In this document: positions 1 to 8,318 of the stretch, one piece after another | Position numbering within the stretch: the first letter of the stretch is position 1 | Layout: each line of letters begins with the position of its first letter | Assembly (NCBI RefSeq): GCF_003025615.1 | Contig: NZ_PYMJ01000030.1 | Coordinates: 19,876-83,875, forward strand | DNA from: Photobacterium frigidiphilum | GTDB taxonomy: Bacteria; Pseudomonadota; Gammaproteobacteria; Enterobacterales; Vibrionaceae | Length of the DNA stretch: 64,000 nucleotides | Reading direction: 5' to 3' | Made by a program: the position numbers and the translations under genes | Notes under the pieces: generated by a model | What the model was told of the DNA's origin: nothing | What the model saw: the letters and a program-made list of their open reading frames with translations, nothing else | Databases searched by the model: none

Positions 1-927
1 CAATATGTAGTTCATACGGCACTATTAACCGCACAAATTTCACCGAATTTTCTACGCCCTGACGTGACCGATGCTTTCTTACCTATCGCCGCCGCCATTG
101 AAATTAAAGCGATTGTTAGCCTTGGCTTTTGGGATCAAACGCATCCAGCTGGTGCGGTAATGTTATTTACCGTATTAATTACTGGAATTATTTGTAAACG
201 AGCATTTTGTGGTTGGATATGTCCTTTAGGCTTAGCTGGTGAATACATCTATAATTGGCGGCTAAAATTCATTAAAAAATCCTACCTGGCACCAATATGG
301 TTAGATTGGCCTTTTCGTATGATTAAATATCTGTTGTTGGCCTTTTTTACCTTCATTTCACTTGGTATGCACCCTGCTAATATTCCGTATTACCTTAACG
401 GTAACTACCACAAAATTGCAGATGTAAAAACTGCATGGCTATTTGTTGCACCGGGCACTATCACGTTAGTGGTGTTAGGTATTATGTTATTCATGGCCGC
501 TTGGCGTAAACGAGCGTTCTGTCGCTATTTTTGTCCTTATGGCGCACTTTTAGGCTTAGTGAGCTTTATCAGTATTTTTAAAATTCGTAGGGAAAAGAGT
601 CACTGCTTAAATGAACGTGGTGATATGAATTGTGACAAATGTACGCGAGCCTGCCCCTCTAACATCATAATTCATACCGCAACACAAATTCGTACCGACG
701 AATGCCAAGCTTGCATGCGTTGTGTTTCGGCTTGCCCTAAAAAAGAAGCATTAGGTTTTAAAACTCGTAACGGTTGGCACCTTTCAAGTAAGCAGTTAAT
801 GACGGTAATATTTATTATTATGTTTGGGATCCCATTATTGGCTTTTGCTAGTGGTTTTTGGCACAGTCAAACCAGTAATGAAATTCGAATTCAGCTCATA
901 CAAATGATGGATTATATTAGTTATTAA
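1..927 (+). CDS. 4Fe-4S membrane polyferredoxin (NapH-like), 5' truncated by window edge
   Basis: The reading frame is open from the first base, so the start lies before the window. The visible 308 residues hold several hydrophobic segments, two cysteine motifs of the membrane polyferredoxin type (CGWICPLG and CRYFCPYG) and two classical 4Fe-4S motifs near the C-terminus (CDKCTRACP and CQACMRCVSACP). This order is that of NapH/NosR/CcoG-like proteins, which pass electrons through the inner membrane between quinol or a membrane reductase and periplasmic partners. No partner gene is visible on the left. A GTG at 64 could serve as a start but would cut into continuous coding sequence. Which subfamily it belongs to cannot be settled without the N-terminus. 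Confidence 0.85.
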   Translation, partial: QYVVHTALLTAQISPNFLRPDVTDAFLPIAAAIEIKAIVSLGFWDQTHPAGAVMLFTVLITGIICKRAFCGWICPLGLAGEYIYNWRLKFIKKSYLAPIWLDWPFRMIKYLLLAFFTFISLGMHPANIPYYLNGNYHKIADVKTAWLFVAPGTITLVVLGIMLFMAAWRKRAFCRYFCPYGALLGLVSFISIFKIRREKSHCLNERGDMNCDKCTRACPSNIIIHTATQIRTDECQACMRCVSACPKKEALGFKTRNGWHLSSKQLMTVIFIIMFGIPLLAFASGFWHSQTSNEIRIQLIQMMDYISY

Positions 928-1322
928 TTAAGCACAGTCTGTAATCATTTATCGGTATAAAAGCTTACAACTCATGGTAAATCGACACGTAAGAGAGTGT
1001 TAAGCAGAAGTGAATATGGGAAAATGTAGGCAACACAAAAAAGGGCTGGCACTATGGCCAACCATCATCTTTGTTCTTTGCGTTATTAATTACTCAGACG
1101 CATAAATTTCTTCATAAGTATGTGCGCAAAGAAGCTTAAGGCTTTTTCCATTTATCTAGCCGCTAAACGATGAAGCAATAGGTAAGTAATCTGCATTAGA
1201 AAAATTGGTCAAATACGATTTAGTGGAAAGAGGTGTGATGATCTTAACGCGGCAACGTTCGAAAAGCAGATTAGCTCTGAAATACCGAGTACATAGGCAG
1301 TGGTAAGGCGTAACAACTGCAC
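928..1322. other. Intergenic region without a supported gene
   Basis: About 395 bases between a plus-strand gene and the 3' end of a minus-strand LysR gene. Only short, non-homologous-looking frames are present. Imperfect inverted repeats around 1045-1065 and 1130-1145 could act in termination, but neither has a convincing stem plus T-run. Nothing else is recognised. Confidence 0.4.
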
Positions 1323-2228
1323 TCAGCTCGGTTGGACTACAACCTGAGCGATCCCTTGCCAAAACTGATTAATAGCGGGGCGTGTCGGGTTTTTCGAACG
1401 ATAGCAGACAACCTCCAAAGAAATTACCGTTTCAGGCTGATCAGTAAATGCCTGAACCAATAAACCTTGCTCTAATTCGCTTTCAATTGCATGCATAGGT
1501 GCCCAGGCTATACCTGCTCCATTAACAGCCATTTTAATCAGTGATTCACTAAGTGTTGTTTCAAAGACCTGCTCTAGTGGAAGCTTAAGCCTTTTGGTTA
1601 AGGGTTCGACAACATTAAATAAGAAAGTATGTTCAGAATAAGCCAGATAGGGATAGCTCTGATCGTGCGGGTGCTGTTTGAGTAACTTCGGAGAAATAAC
1701 TGGAATAATACTTTCTTTGCAGACTAAACAACGATCGAGTTTATTTTCGATTAAAAACGAAGGACGCATTCCCTTGGTGTTGTAGGCAAAAAGTATATCG
1801 TTAGAGTTGTCGAGCAGTGCCTGAAAGTGATTATCTATTCCCTGCACCGACGGGTTAACCGCAAAATTGAGTCCCTCGAATAATTGTTTGGCCTGACTAA
1901 ACAGACTAGGCAGCAAATTTACCGAAAAAGAATGGAGACAGACAATACGAACGGATTTGTCTGTTTTCAGTGATGCCTGAGAAAAATCGTCTTTCGTCAC
2001 TTTTATCATACCAAGCAAGTTTTCCACATAGGGAACAAATTTTTTCCCGTGCTCGGTTAGTTCAATCGGGTAAGAGGTACGATCAAATAATATTACACCA
2101 ACCCATACCTCCAAAGCCTGGATCCGACGGCTAAAAGCCGACTGGGTAACATGCCTTGCTTGTGCCGCAGCCGAGAAATTCGCCAGATCCCGCAGGCTCA
2201 TAAAGTCATCTAACCACTTGAATTCCAT
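1323..2228 (-). CDS. LysR-family regulator, HypT/QseD (YjiE)-like
   Basis: A 301-residue LysR-type regulator. The N-terminal winged helix-turn-helix has the pattern FSAAAQARHVTQSAFSRRIQ followed by LEVWVGVILFDR, close to the hypochlorite-responsive HypT/QseD group, and a periplasmic-binding-protein-like effector domain follows. The ATG chosen is preceded by GGAAAA at suitable spacing; an upstream in-frame start would add 16 residues with no ribosome site. It is divergent from the iadA-like gene 209 bases away. In E. coli yjiE also sits next to iadA, which supports the subfamily call and suggests control of the dipeptidase/carrier operon. The ligand is not known from sequence. Confidence 0.85.
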   Translation of the reverse strand: MEFKWLDDFMSLRDLANFSAAAQARHVTQSAFSRRIQALEVWVGVILFDRTSYPIELTEHGKKFVPYVENLLGMIKVTKDDFSQASLKTDKSVRIVCLHSFSVNLLPSLFSQAKQLFEGLNFAVNPSVQGIDNHFQALLDNSNDILFAYNTKGMRPSFLIENKLDRCLVCKESIIPVISPKLLKQHPHDQSYPYLAYSEHTFLFNVVEPLTKRLKLPLEQVFETTLSESLIKMAVNGAGIAWAPMHAIESELEQGLLVQAFTDQPETVISLEVVCYRSKNPTRPAINQFWQGIAQVVVQPS

Positions 2229-2437
2229 TTGATTTTCCTTTTTTTTTGTCTTTATGATCTCAGTGCATACTATCATTCGAAATCAGCAATGGAAAACAAA
2301 ATACTCATAGTTAAAGTAAGGGTATGCTGATTATCAATGAATAGAAGCCGTATAAAGCGGTAGTTTTTGTTAGTTCCTCCGCCACTTTTTATCAAGTGGT
2401 CTGAAGCATTTATCCCAAATAATACTAAGAGACAATT

Positions 2438-3574
2438 ATGTTTACCCTACTGAAAAATACTGATCTCTACTGCCCCGAGCATGTTGGCAGAACCGATGTT
2501 CTGCTTGCCCATGACAAGATCGTGGCAATTGAACAAACACTGAATATAAAAGGACTGAGTGATGTCACTGTCATCGATTGCGGGGGGAGAATAGTCGCAC
2601 CGGGACTGATTGATCAGCATATCCATCTTACTGGAGGAGGAGGTGAAGCAGGCTTCGCCAGCCGAACCCCTCAGGTCACACTATCAAAACTGATCGAGGC
2701 AGGAACCACTACCGTTGTTGGTGTTCTAGGCACCGATGGTATATCTCGCTCACCCAAAGATCTTTACGCCAAAGCGGCTGCACTGACAGAGGAAGGCATT
2801 ACCGCCTTTATGCACACAGGCTCTTATGAAGTGCCAACCAGAACCATTACTGGCAATATCCGTGATGATCTCACTTTCATTCCCAGTGTTCTCGGGGTAA
2901 AAATCGCGCTGGCCGATCACCGCGGTTCATTTCCGACTACACAAGAGTTAGCACGAATCGTCTCCGATCTCCGTATTGCCAGCCTGTTATCGGGAAAAAG
3001 AGGAGTGTTACATACCCATATGGGTAGCCTGTCACAACCTTTTTCGCAGATTAATGAACTGCTTGATATGGGACTCCCGATTCATCATTTCTCACCGACC
3101 CATGTGGCTAGAACCGAGGCGCTGTTTGATGAAGCTATTGTGTTTGCTTTACGTGGCGGTTGTATTGATATTACCTCCGGCGGCAGCCGCTTCACCCCGC
3201 CCGAGCATGCTGTGAAACTGGCGTTAGAGTCGGGTATTGCAGCCAGCAAGATCACTATTAGTTCCGATGGTAACGGCAGCTTACCTCAGTTCAATCCTCA
3301 GGGTGAACTAACCGGACTGACCGCTGCCGATGTAGATAATAACCTTTTGCTGCTGCCAAAACTTATCGATCAAGGGATTTCACCTGCGCAGGCTTTTGCC
3401 ATGTTGACAGCTAATGTTGCTGACTCACTGGGTATTAATAAAGGGCGAATTCTGACGGGCCGAGATGCTGATATTTGTATATTTAACGATGACTTTACTC
3501 TGCACGGTGTGATCGCTAAGGGCCAAACAATGCTGGCTGATAATAATCTTCTGGTCACTGGTAACTTTGAATAA
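2438..3574 (+). CDS. iadA: Isoaspartyl dipeptidase (beta-aspartyl peptidase)
   Basis: A 378-residue amidohydrolase that hydrolyses beta-aspartyl dipeptides formed from isomerised Asn/Asp in proteins. The binuclear metal site can be read directly: HxH at residues 61 and 63, the lysine expected to be carboxylated at 155 (GVKIALADHR), histidines at 194 and 222, and the catalytic aspartate 277 in SSDGNG. GGGGE at 66-70 matches the substrate loop. Its length is close to the 390 residues of E. coli IadA. The stop lies 10 bases before the start of the DcuC-like carrier, so both are probably one transcript and the carrier may export or import the released aspartate or a dicarboxylate. Confidence 0.93.
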   Translation: MFTLLKNTDLYCPEHVGRTDVLLAHDKIVAIEQTLNIKGLSDVTVIDCGGRIVAPGLIDQHIHLTGGGGEAGFASRTPQVTLSKLIEAGTTTVVGVLGTDGISRSPKDLYAKAAALTEEGITAFMHTGSYEVPTRTITGNIRDDLTFIPSVLGVKIALADHRGSFPTTQELARIVSDLRIASLLSGKRGVLHTHMGSLSQPFSQINELLDMGLPIHHFSPTHVARTEALFDEAIVFALRGGCIDITSGGSRFTPPEHAVKLALESGIAASKITISSDGNGSLPQFNPQGELTGLTAADVDNNLLLLPKLIDQGISPAQAFAMLTANVADSLGINKGRILTGRDADICIFNDDFTLHGVIAKGQTMLADNNLLVTGNFE

Positions 3575-3584
3575 AGGAATAATC

Positions 3585-5048
3585 ATGAGCTTACTTATAG
3601 CATTGATCGGACTCATTTTTGCGGGCCGACTGATTTTAAAAAATTACAACCCACAGGCCGTACTGTTTTTAACCGGTATTGCGATGATGACCATCGCTAT
3701 TTTTACCAACGATGCAGCTTTTGTCGATAAATCAACAGGGTGGCTTGGTTTTGATATTTTCGAGTATATCCGGAATACGTTTAGCCACCGAGCAGGAGGC
3801 TTAGGTCTTAAGATCATGCTGATCGGCGGCTTTGCGATGTTCATGTCGGCTATAGGTGCCAGCCAAGTGATGGTTAAGGTAGCTGCAAAGCCATTGATGA
3901 AACTGAACTCTCCCTATCTGATGCTGGCATTAGCCCTGATCTTGGGTCAGGCACTGTCGCTGTTTATTTCCAGTGCAACTGGGCTGGGTCTGTTGCTGAT
4001 GGCAACGCTTTATCCTGTATTGATTCGCTTAGGCTGCAGTAAAGCCGCCGTCGCGGCGGTACTTGCCAGTACCTGTGCGATTGAGTTCGGTCCGGGCTCT
4101 GGCAATTCAATCCTTGCGGCACAAACTGCCGGGATGGATATCACCGATTATTTTGTGAACGAGCAGCTTCCGGTGATCAGCATGCTAATTGTGATTGTTG
4201 CCGGTATCCACGCTCTCGTACAGCGCTATTTTGATAGCAAAATGGCTCCGGAAGAACAGTCTGCGCAATTGCAGGGGGTAATTGACGAAACAGAAGCTGA
4301 CGCGCCTCTTTATTACCTGCTACTACCAATGCTACCGCTGTTTTTTATGATGACTTTCAGCAAAATGGGTGTCGGTACGATTAGAGTGGGGATGGATACT
4401 GCGATCTTGCTGAGTATCTTTATTGGTTTGGTGTGTGAATACCTTCGCCATAAACAAGCCAAGCCGGTATTTGTAAAGTTGCAGGGGATTTTCAATGACA
4501 TGGGCAAAGTGTTCGCCACTGTGGTTACCTTGATCATTGCAGGTCAGACTTTCGCTATGGGTTTGAAATCAATAGGGGCTATTGAAGCACTGTTGAACAT
4601 GGCAAGCAGTGCAGGCTTTGCAGCCAGTGTGATTGTGCTGTTTATGGCTGTACTGACCTTTTCAATCTCAGCACTCATGGGCTCCGGCAATGCAGCTTTC
4701 TTCTCCTTCGCGCCGATGGTGCCACAAATAGCGGAAAAAATTGGTACCAATGTCGCCGATATGATCCTGCCAATTCAGCTATCTGCCGGTATGGGACGGA
4801 CCATCTCGCCGATTGCCGGAGTCATCATTGCGGTCGCTGGGCTATCGGGACTGTCCCCTTTTGATATCGTCCGCCGCACCGTTATTCCGATGTTAAGCGG
4901 CTGGCTGATCATGCTGGCAATCACCTTTACCCGCAGTGGCCAGTTTATGCAGTTACTGCCATTCTTAATCGGTATTGTTGCCCTGCTTGTGGTTATCACC
5001 TTTATCATAAAGAAAAGAGCCAACCCGCAAGTTGCAAGCGAGCTGTAA
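3585..5048 (+). CDS. DcuC-family C4-dicarboxylate carrier
   Basis: A 487-residue, strongly hydrophobic protein with about 12 predicted membrane segments, matching the DcuC family of anaerobic C4-dicarboxylate carriers (about 460 residues). Family-like segments include the serine/glycine-rich GPGSGNS and SAGMGRTISPIAGV stretches. The chosen ATG has AAAGGA just upstream, overlapping the end of the iadA gene; a TTG 18 bases earlier is less likely. Location directly behind iadA suggests it moves aspartate, a beta-aspartyl dipeptide or related dicarboxylates. The substrate is inferred only from context. Confidence 0.85.
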   Translation: MSLLIALIGLIFAGRLILKNYNPQAVLFLTGIAMMTIAIFTNDAAFVDKSTGWLGFDIFEYIRNTFSHRAGGLGLKIMLIGGFAMFMSAIGASQVMVKVAAKPLMKLNSPYLMLALALILGQALSLFISSATGLGLLLMATLYPVLIRLGCSKAAVAAVLASTCAIEFGPGSGNSILAAQTAGMDITDYFVNEQLPVISMLIVIVAGIHALVQRYFDSKMAPEEQSAQLQGVIDETEADAPLYYLLLPMLPLFFMMTFSKMGVGTIRVGMDTAILLSIFIGLVCEYLRHKQAKPVFVKLQGIFNDMGKVFATVVTLIIAGQTFAMGLKSIGAIEALLNMASSAGFAASVIVLFMAVLTFSISALMGSGNAAFFSFAPMVPQIAEKIGTNVADMILPIQLSAGMGRTISPIAGVIIAVAGLSGLSPFDIVRRTVIPMLSGWLIMLAITFTRSGQFMQLLPFLIGIVALLVVITFIIKKRANPQVASEL

Positions 5049-5125
5049 CGCTAAATCAGATAGAAGAACAATAACAAGGAAAGCACTAAGGTAAAAAGGC
5101 CATAATCAGCCCAAAGTAAAAAACT

Positions 5126-5161
5126 GACAGGCAAGCCAACCCCCGAGTTGACTTACCTGTC
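5126..5161. other. Imperfect hairpin after dcuC-like gene
   Basis: Ten-base arms GACAGGCAAG and CTTACCTGTC pair with one mismatch across a 16-base loop. No good T-run follows, so its role in termination is uncertain. Confidence 0.3.
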
Positions 5162-5200
5162 GGGCAATTTTCTTGTTTGTATGGTTCCCTATCCCTAACG

Positions 5201-5230
5201 GCTTTGTCAGCTTAACAAAGCTTTAAATCT
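5201..5230 (+). terminator. Probable terminator of the iadA-dcuC operon
   Basis: A perfect 7-bp stem GCTTTGT/ACAAAGC with a 7-base loop followed by TTTAAATCTT. It lies about 150 bases after the carrier's stop and before the next gene. Confidence 0.4.
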
Positions 5231-5397
5231 TCAGCTTAGGGGGGGTGACATTGCCAACATCGATGTAGATGCACGTCAGTAACAACTTTCTTTATATTAT
5301 GAGACACCTGCGCGTTTTTTTAATTTTGTGATAGTAGAGAATACGAAAGTAAGGGGTATGACAGTTCATCAAACCGTTAGGTTTTAAGCGAGGAAAG

Positions 5398-5775
5398 ATG
5401 CAAGAATTATTAGGTATATTCAATGCTATAGCTACGTTCACTTGTTATGTAATTCTCGTATTACTATTTATAAAATTATATGACGGGCACGGCGTCGAGC
5501 TTATAAAGTTAAAAGCGTTACGTGCTGGCGATCGTGAAAGTTATCTTGTCCCATTGATTTTTAATAGACCAACGAATTTGGTCAACATGCCGCTGTATTT
5601 ATTCCGCTTTCTTAAATCAGACTATGTAAAGGTCACAGCAGATCAAGTCGGTGACGTTACTTGGGAATGCAACGGTGCAACATGGACGGTTCATATTGCT
5701 AACAACACAAAAATAGTTGGCTTAAGCAGCATCAATCCCTTTATTCAAATGAAAGAAGATTTGAATAAAGGATAA
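5398..5775 (+). CDS. Hypothetical protein with N-terminal membrane segment
   Basis: A 125-residue protein starting at an ATG preceded by GAGGAA. Residues about 6-27 form one hydrophobic helix; the rest is soluble and begins with basic residues, which suggests a single-pass inner-membrane anchor with the soluble part in the cytoplasm. No family is recognised. It is followed at once by a strong hairpin terminator and is transcribed alone. Confidence 0.65.
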   Translation: MQELLGIFNAIATFTCYVILVLLFIKLYDGHGVELIKLKALRAGDRESYLVPLIFNRPTNLVNMPLYLFRFLKSDYVKVTADQVGDVTWECNGATWTVHIANNTKIVGLSSINPFIQMKEDLNKG

Positions 5776-5790
5776 AAAATGATAAATAAG

Positions 5791-5837
5791 AACCTCTCAA
5801 CTAAGGCTAAATAACGACCTAAAGTGAGAGGTTTTAT
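5791..5837. terminator. Bidirectional terminator between convergent genes
   Basis: Nine-base perfect arms AACCTCTCA and TGAGAGGTT flank a 25-base loop and are followed by TTATATT. It lies between the hypothetical gene on the left and the convergent HflX gene on the right. Confidence 0.7.
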
Positions 5838-5868
5838 ATTAAGGTTATAGCAGTTCACATTGTCCTCT

Positions 5869-7206
5869 TTATGAAGTCAGCATCAACTTTTTTAACCTTG
5901 CTAAGTCAATCGCGTTTGAGCGTACGGTAAGTTTAATATGACTATACTCATACTCTTCCTTTGTCACACTCATGCTAGAGCGAATTTCACCGATGATACC
6001 TTTCGCGGTATAAGGAACAATGATTTCATCTTCAATCATCCCGTGCTCAGAAACGCCAACAATATATTTGTGCAGTTTAGCGATATCTAAAGGGTTACGG
6101 GTTGACGTCATCATGGCATCAGGAAATTCTTCCATCAATGCCTGCTGTTGCTCAGTACTCAATTGATCTGATTTATTCAGTACCAGTAACTTTTGGGCCC
6201 CTTCAACGCCCACTTCTTCCAATACCTCGTGTACAACATCAAGTTGTGAACGAAAAGAAGAATCTGAAGCATCAACCACATACAACAACAATGAAGCATC
6301 ATGGGCTTCAGCTAAGGTTGAATGAAATGAGGCTACTAAATCGTGAGGTAATTTTTTAATAAAACCGACGGTATCTGAAACTAAGATTCGAGGTTGAGTG
6401 ATTGGGTACAACGCTCGTACTGTGGTATCAAGTGTTGCAAAAAGCTTGTCTTCTACTAATACTTCACTGCCGGTGATCGCTCGCATCATTGATGACTTGC
6501 CCGCATTGGTATAACCAACCAAAGCGACACAAAAAAGCTCAGAACGTTGTGTACGTCGGCCTTTCATTTCATCTTGAACACTAGCCAGCTCGCGCTTTAA
6601 TTCAGCTAATTGATCACGTACTTTACGGCGGTCTAATTCTAGGTTTGTTTCACCTGCGCCTTTACCCATTTGGCGTTCATTATCACCAACGGTAGACTCT
6701 CTAAGTCGTGGTGCGACATAATTAAGGCGAGCCATTTCAACTTGTAACCGTGCAGTTCGGGTACGAGCATGACGGCTAAATATTTCAATGATAATCCCGG
6801 TACGGTCATACACTTGTACGCCTAATTGGTTCTCCACATTTCGCAGCTGTGATGGGCTTAAATCGCAATCAAATACCACTACATCAGCACATGCAAATGG
6901 CAGGTTTTCTGAAGGAATATCCTCAAACTCTGTCTCATCAAAGAAATCTTCAGTATCTGCGTCATCAACCGAGCCTTGATTACCAGTGAGGTGCGCAATT
7001 TCAGCCAGTTTTCCTGTTCCCAAAACATTGACTCTTTGGGTCGAACTTTGCTTTTGCGACTGCGTGCCAACGACTTTAAACCCTAGAGTAGTCACCAAGC
7101 GAGCAAGTTCTGCAAGTGAGTCTTTTGCCTCATCGCCTTTAAACTGCGGTGTACAAATAGAAATAAGTAAAGCATTAGTAAGTGATGCTTTTTCTGTTAG
7201 TTTCAT
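5869..7206 (-). CDS. HflX-family GTPase with acidic insertion
   Basis: A 445-residue GTPase of the HflX group, ribosome-associated proteins that split stalled 70S ribosomes. G1 is GYTNAGKSS (231-239), G3 DTVGF (278-282) and G4 NKSD. The N-terminal HflX domain ends with the glycine-rich GKGAGETNLE segment. Residues about 79-103 form a strongly acidic insert (DDADTEDFFDETEFEDIP) not typical of the classical protein. Vibrionaceae usually keep hflX in the hfq-hflX-hflK operon; here the gene stands alone, so it may be a paralogue rather than the housekeeping copy. A convergent terminator follows it. Confidence 0.85.
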   Translation of the reverse strand: MKLTEKASLTNALLISICTPQFKGDEAKDSLAELARLVTTLGFKVVGTQSQKQSSTQRVNVLGTGKLAEIAHLTGNQGSVDDADTEDFFDETEFEDIPSENLPFACADVVVFDCDLSPSQLRNVENQLGVQVYDRTGIIIEIFSRHARTRTARLQVEMARLNYVAPRLRESTVGDNERQMGKGAGETNLELDRRKVRDQLAELKRELASVQDEMKGRRTQRSELFCVALVGYTNAGKSSMMRAITGSEVLVEDKLFATLDTTVRALYPITQPRILVSDTVGFIKKLPHDLVASFHSTLAEAHDASLLLYVVDASDSSFRSQLDVVHEVLEEVGVEGAQKLLVLNKSDQLSTEQQQALMEEFPDAMMTSTRNPLDIAKLHKYIVGVSEHGMIEDEIIVPYTAKGIIGEIRSSMSVTKEEYEYSHIKLTVRSNAIDLARLKKLMLTS

Positions 7207-7388
7207 GATTTTTATCTTCGTGCACCTGAGTGCAAACCTGGTCTATCTAAAGTTGCTTGATCCTACGCTGTTATAGGTGAGCTTTATAGAGCAATAGAAT
7301 ACTAAATACAGATATTCGTTTAGTTGGCGATAAATCGTCGGCATATCGTTACAACAACGCCCCTATTTACTTATTCAACAAAGCCTTT

Positions 7389-7862
7389 CTAGCGTTTCAT
7401 AAAACGCGCTGTGCTTTTTGCCATAAGTTGTTGCTCAACATAAATATCTGCTTCAACTTTATAGAGTGTTAAATAGGAAGAATTTATTTTCCCTCGAATA
7501 ATAATATCTGCTGTGAGTGGAATCTCTGCAAGGTAGCGGATATTGATATCACCGGTTACAGCTTCAACACCTTGATTAAAAATCGCGTGACACATACCGG
7601 CATCAAGTAACGCAGCAATAAAACCACCATGTAAAATACCTTGGTAACCTTGTTGATGAATACTCCCTTTAGCCTTTGCCCAAACAACACCCTCTTGATC
7701 ATTATAAAAATCAAGTTTCAAACCAAAGGTTGATTGTGTGCCACATAACATACAGTGTTGGTGACTATTTTGTTTATTCACTTTTTCCAAGAGAAACGTT
7801 GACTTGAATAAGTCGAATTTCTCTATCTCATTCTGTAAAATTCTCATTTCCGTATTGTTCAT
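7389..7862 (-). CDS. Hotdog-fold thioesterase, PaaI family
   Basis: A 157-residue protein with the PaaI-type hotdog signature HGGFIAALLDAG and the following D-IN-IRYL strand pattern. These enzymes hydrolyse acyl-CoA or aryl-CoA thioesters in the cytoplasm. A cysteine pair HCMLCG at about residues 36-41 could be a small metal-binding element. Its start lies three bases after the stop of the DUF134 regulator gene, so the two are co-transcribed. The acyl substrate cannot be told from sequence. Confidence 0.8.
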   Translation of the reverse strand: MNNTEMRILQNEIEKFDLFKSTFLLEKVNKQNSHQHCMLCGTQSTFGLKLDFYNDQEGVVWAKAKGSIHQQGYQGILHGGFIAALLDAGMCHAIFNQGVEAVTGDINIRYLAEIPLTADIIIRGKINSSYLTLYKVEADIYVEQQLMAKSTARFMKR

Positions 7863-7865
7863 CTT

Positions 7866-8159
7866 TCACTCTTCTTTTTCTTCTTCGTGGTGCATGATGA
7901 GAGCCTTGCCCTGAGTAAGACAGTCCATTACCTTAAAACAGGCTGATTTCAGAATATTGGCCAGAGTCTGCCGAGAGACCCCCATCACGATAGCTGCTTC
8001 TTGTTGCTGCATTTTCAATAGATCAACCAGTCGCAACGCCTCAAACTCATCATCGGCAAGTTGAACTTTTTCAAGCTGACTCATTGGAATCCTGTTGGGT
8101 TTAAAGCAACTGTCAGCGGGACGACCGCAAATATTTCTCGGGATTTTGGGTCTTGGCAT
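7866..8159 (-). CDS. DUF134 (UPF0251) helix-turn-helix protein
   Basis: A 97-residue member of the DUF134/COG1342 family. It begins with the family motif MPRPKIPRNICGRP, has a cysteine near the start and an HTH at about residues 50-75 (QQEAAIVMGVSRQTLANIL), and ends in an acidic tail. GGAGG lies five bases before the ATG. Members are predicted DNA-binding regulators, often with iron-sulphur or Mo/Fe cofactor genes. A perfect 20-bp palindrome 40 bases upstream suggests autoregulation of this gene and the co-transcribed thioesterase. Confidence 0.85.
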   Translation of the reverse strand: MPRPKIPRNICGRPADSCFKPNRIPMSQLEKVQLADDEFEALRLVDLLKMQQQEAAIVMGVSRQTLANILKSACFKVMDCLTQGKALIMHHEEEKEE

Positions 8160-8198
8160 GAAGCCTCCATAATTGGCATATGCTATTTATACACCTCA

Positions 8199-8218
8199 TT
8201 TATAGCGTATGCTATAAA
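8199..8218. promoter_or_regulatory. Palindromic operator upstream of DUF134 regulator
   Basis: Perfect arms TTTATAGC and GCTATAAA around a GTAT centre. A related half-site, CATATGCTAT at 8177-8186, lies 29 bases away in direct orientation to CGTATGCTAT. The site sits between the DUF134 start and any upstream gene, so it is a likely operator. Confidence 0.6.
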
Positions 8219-8318
8219 CTTTTACGTAATAAGAGCAAACCACCATACTTTAAGAAACTATTGCATTATTACTACCTAAGCTACCTATTATGCTGTGGAA
8301 AAGGCTTGCGTAACGGCG

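Noticed and set aside
1156..1362. 68-residue minus-strand frame after the polyferredoxin gene
   Set aside because: No family-like pattern, it overlaps the LysR gene's end, and composition looks like chance.
7371..7385. TTATTCAACAAAGCC resembling the inner end of IS903
   Set aside because: It directly abuts the thioesterase stop, no second end or transposase relic is nearby.
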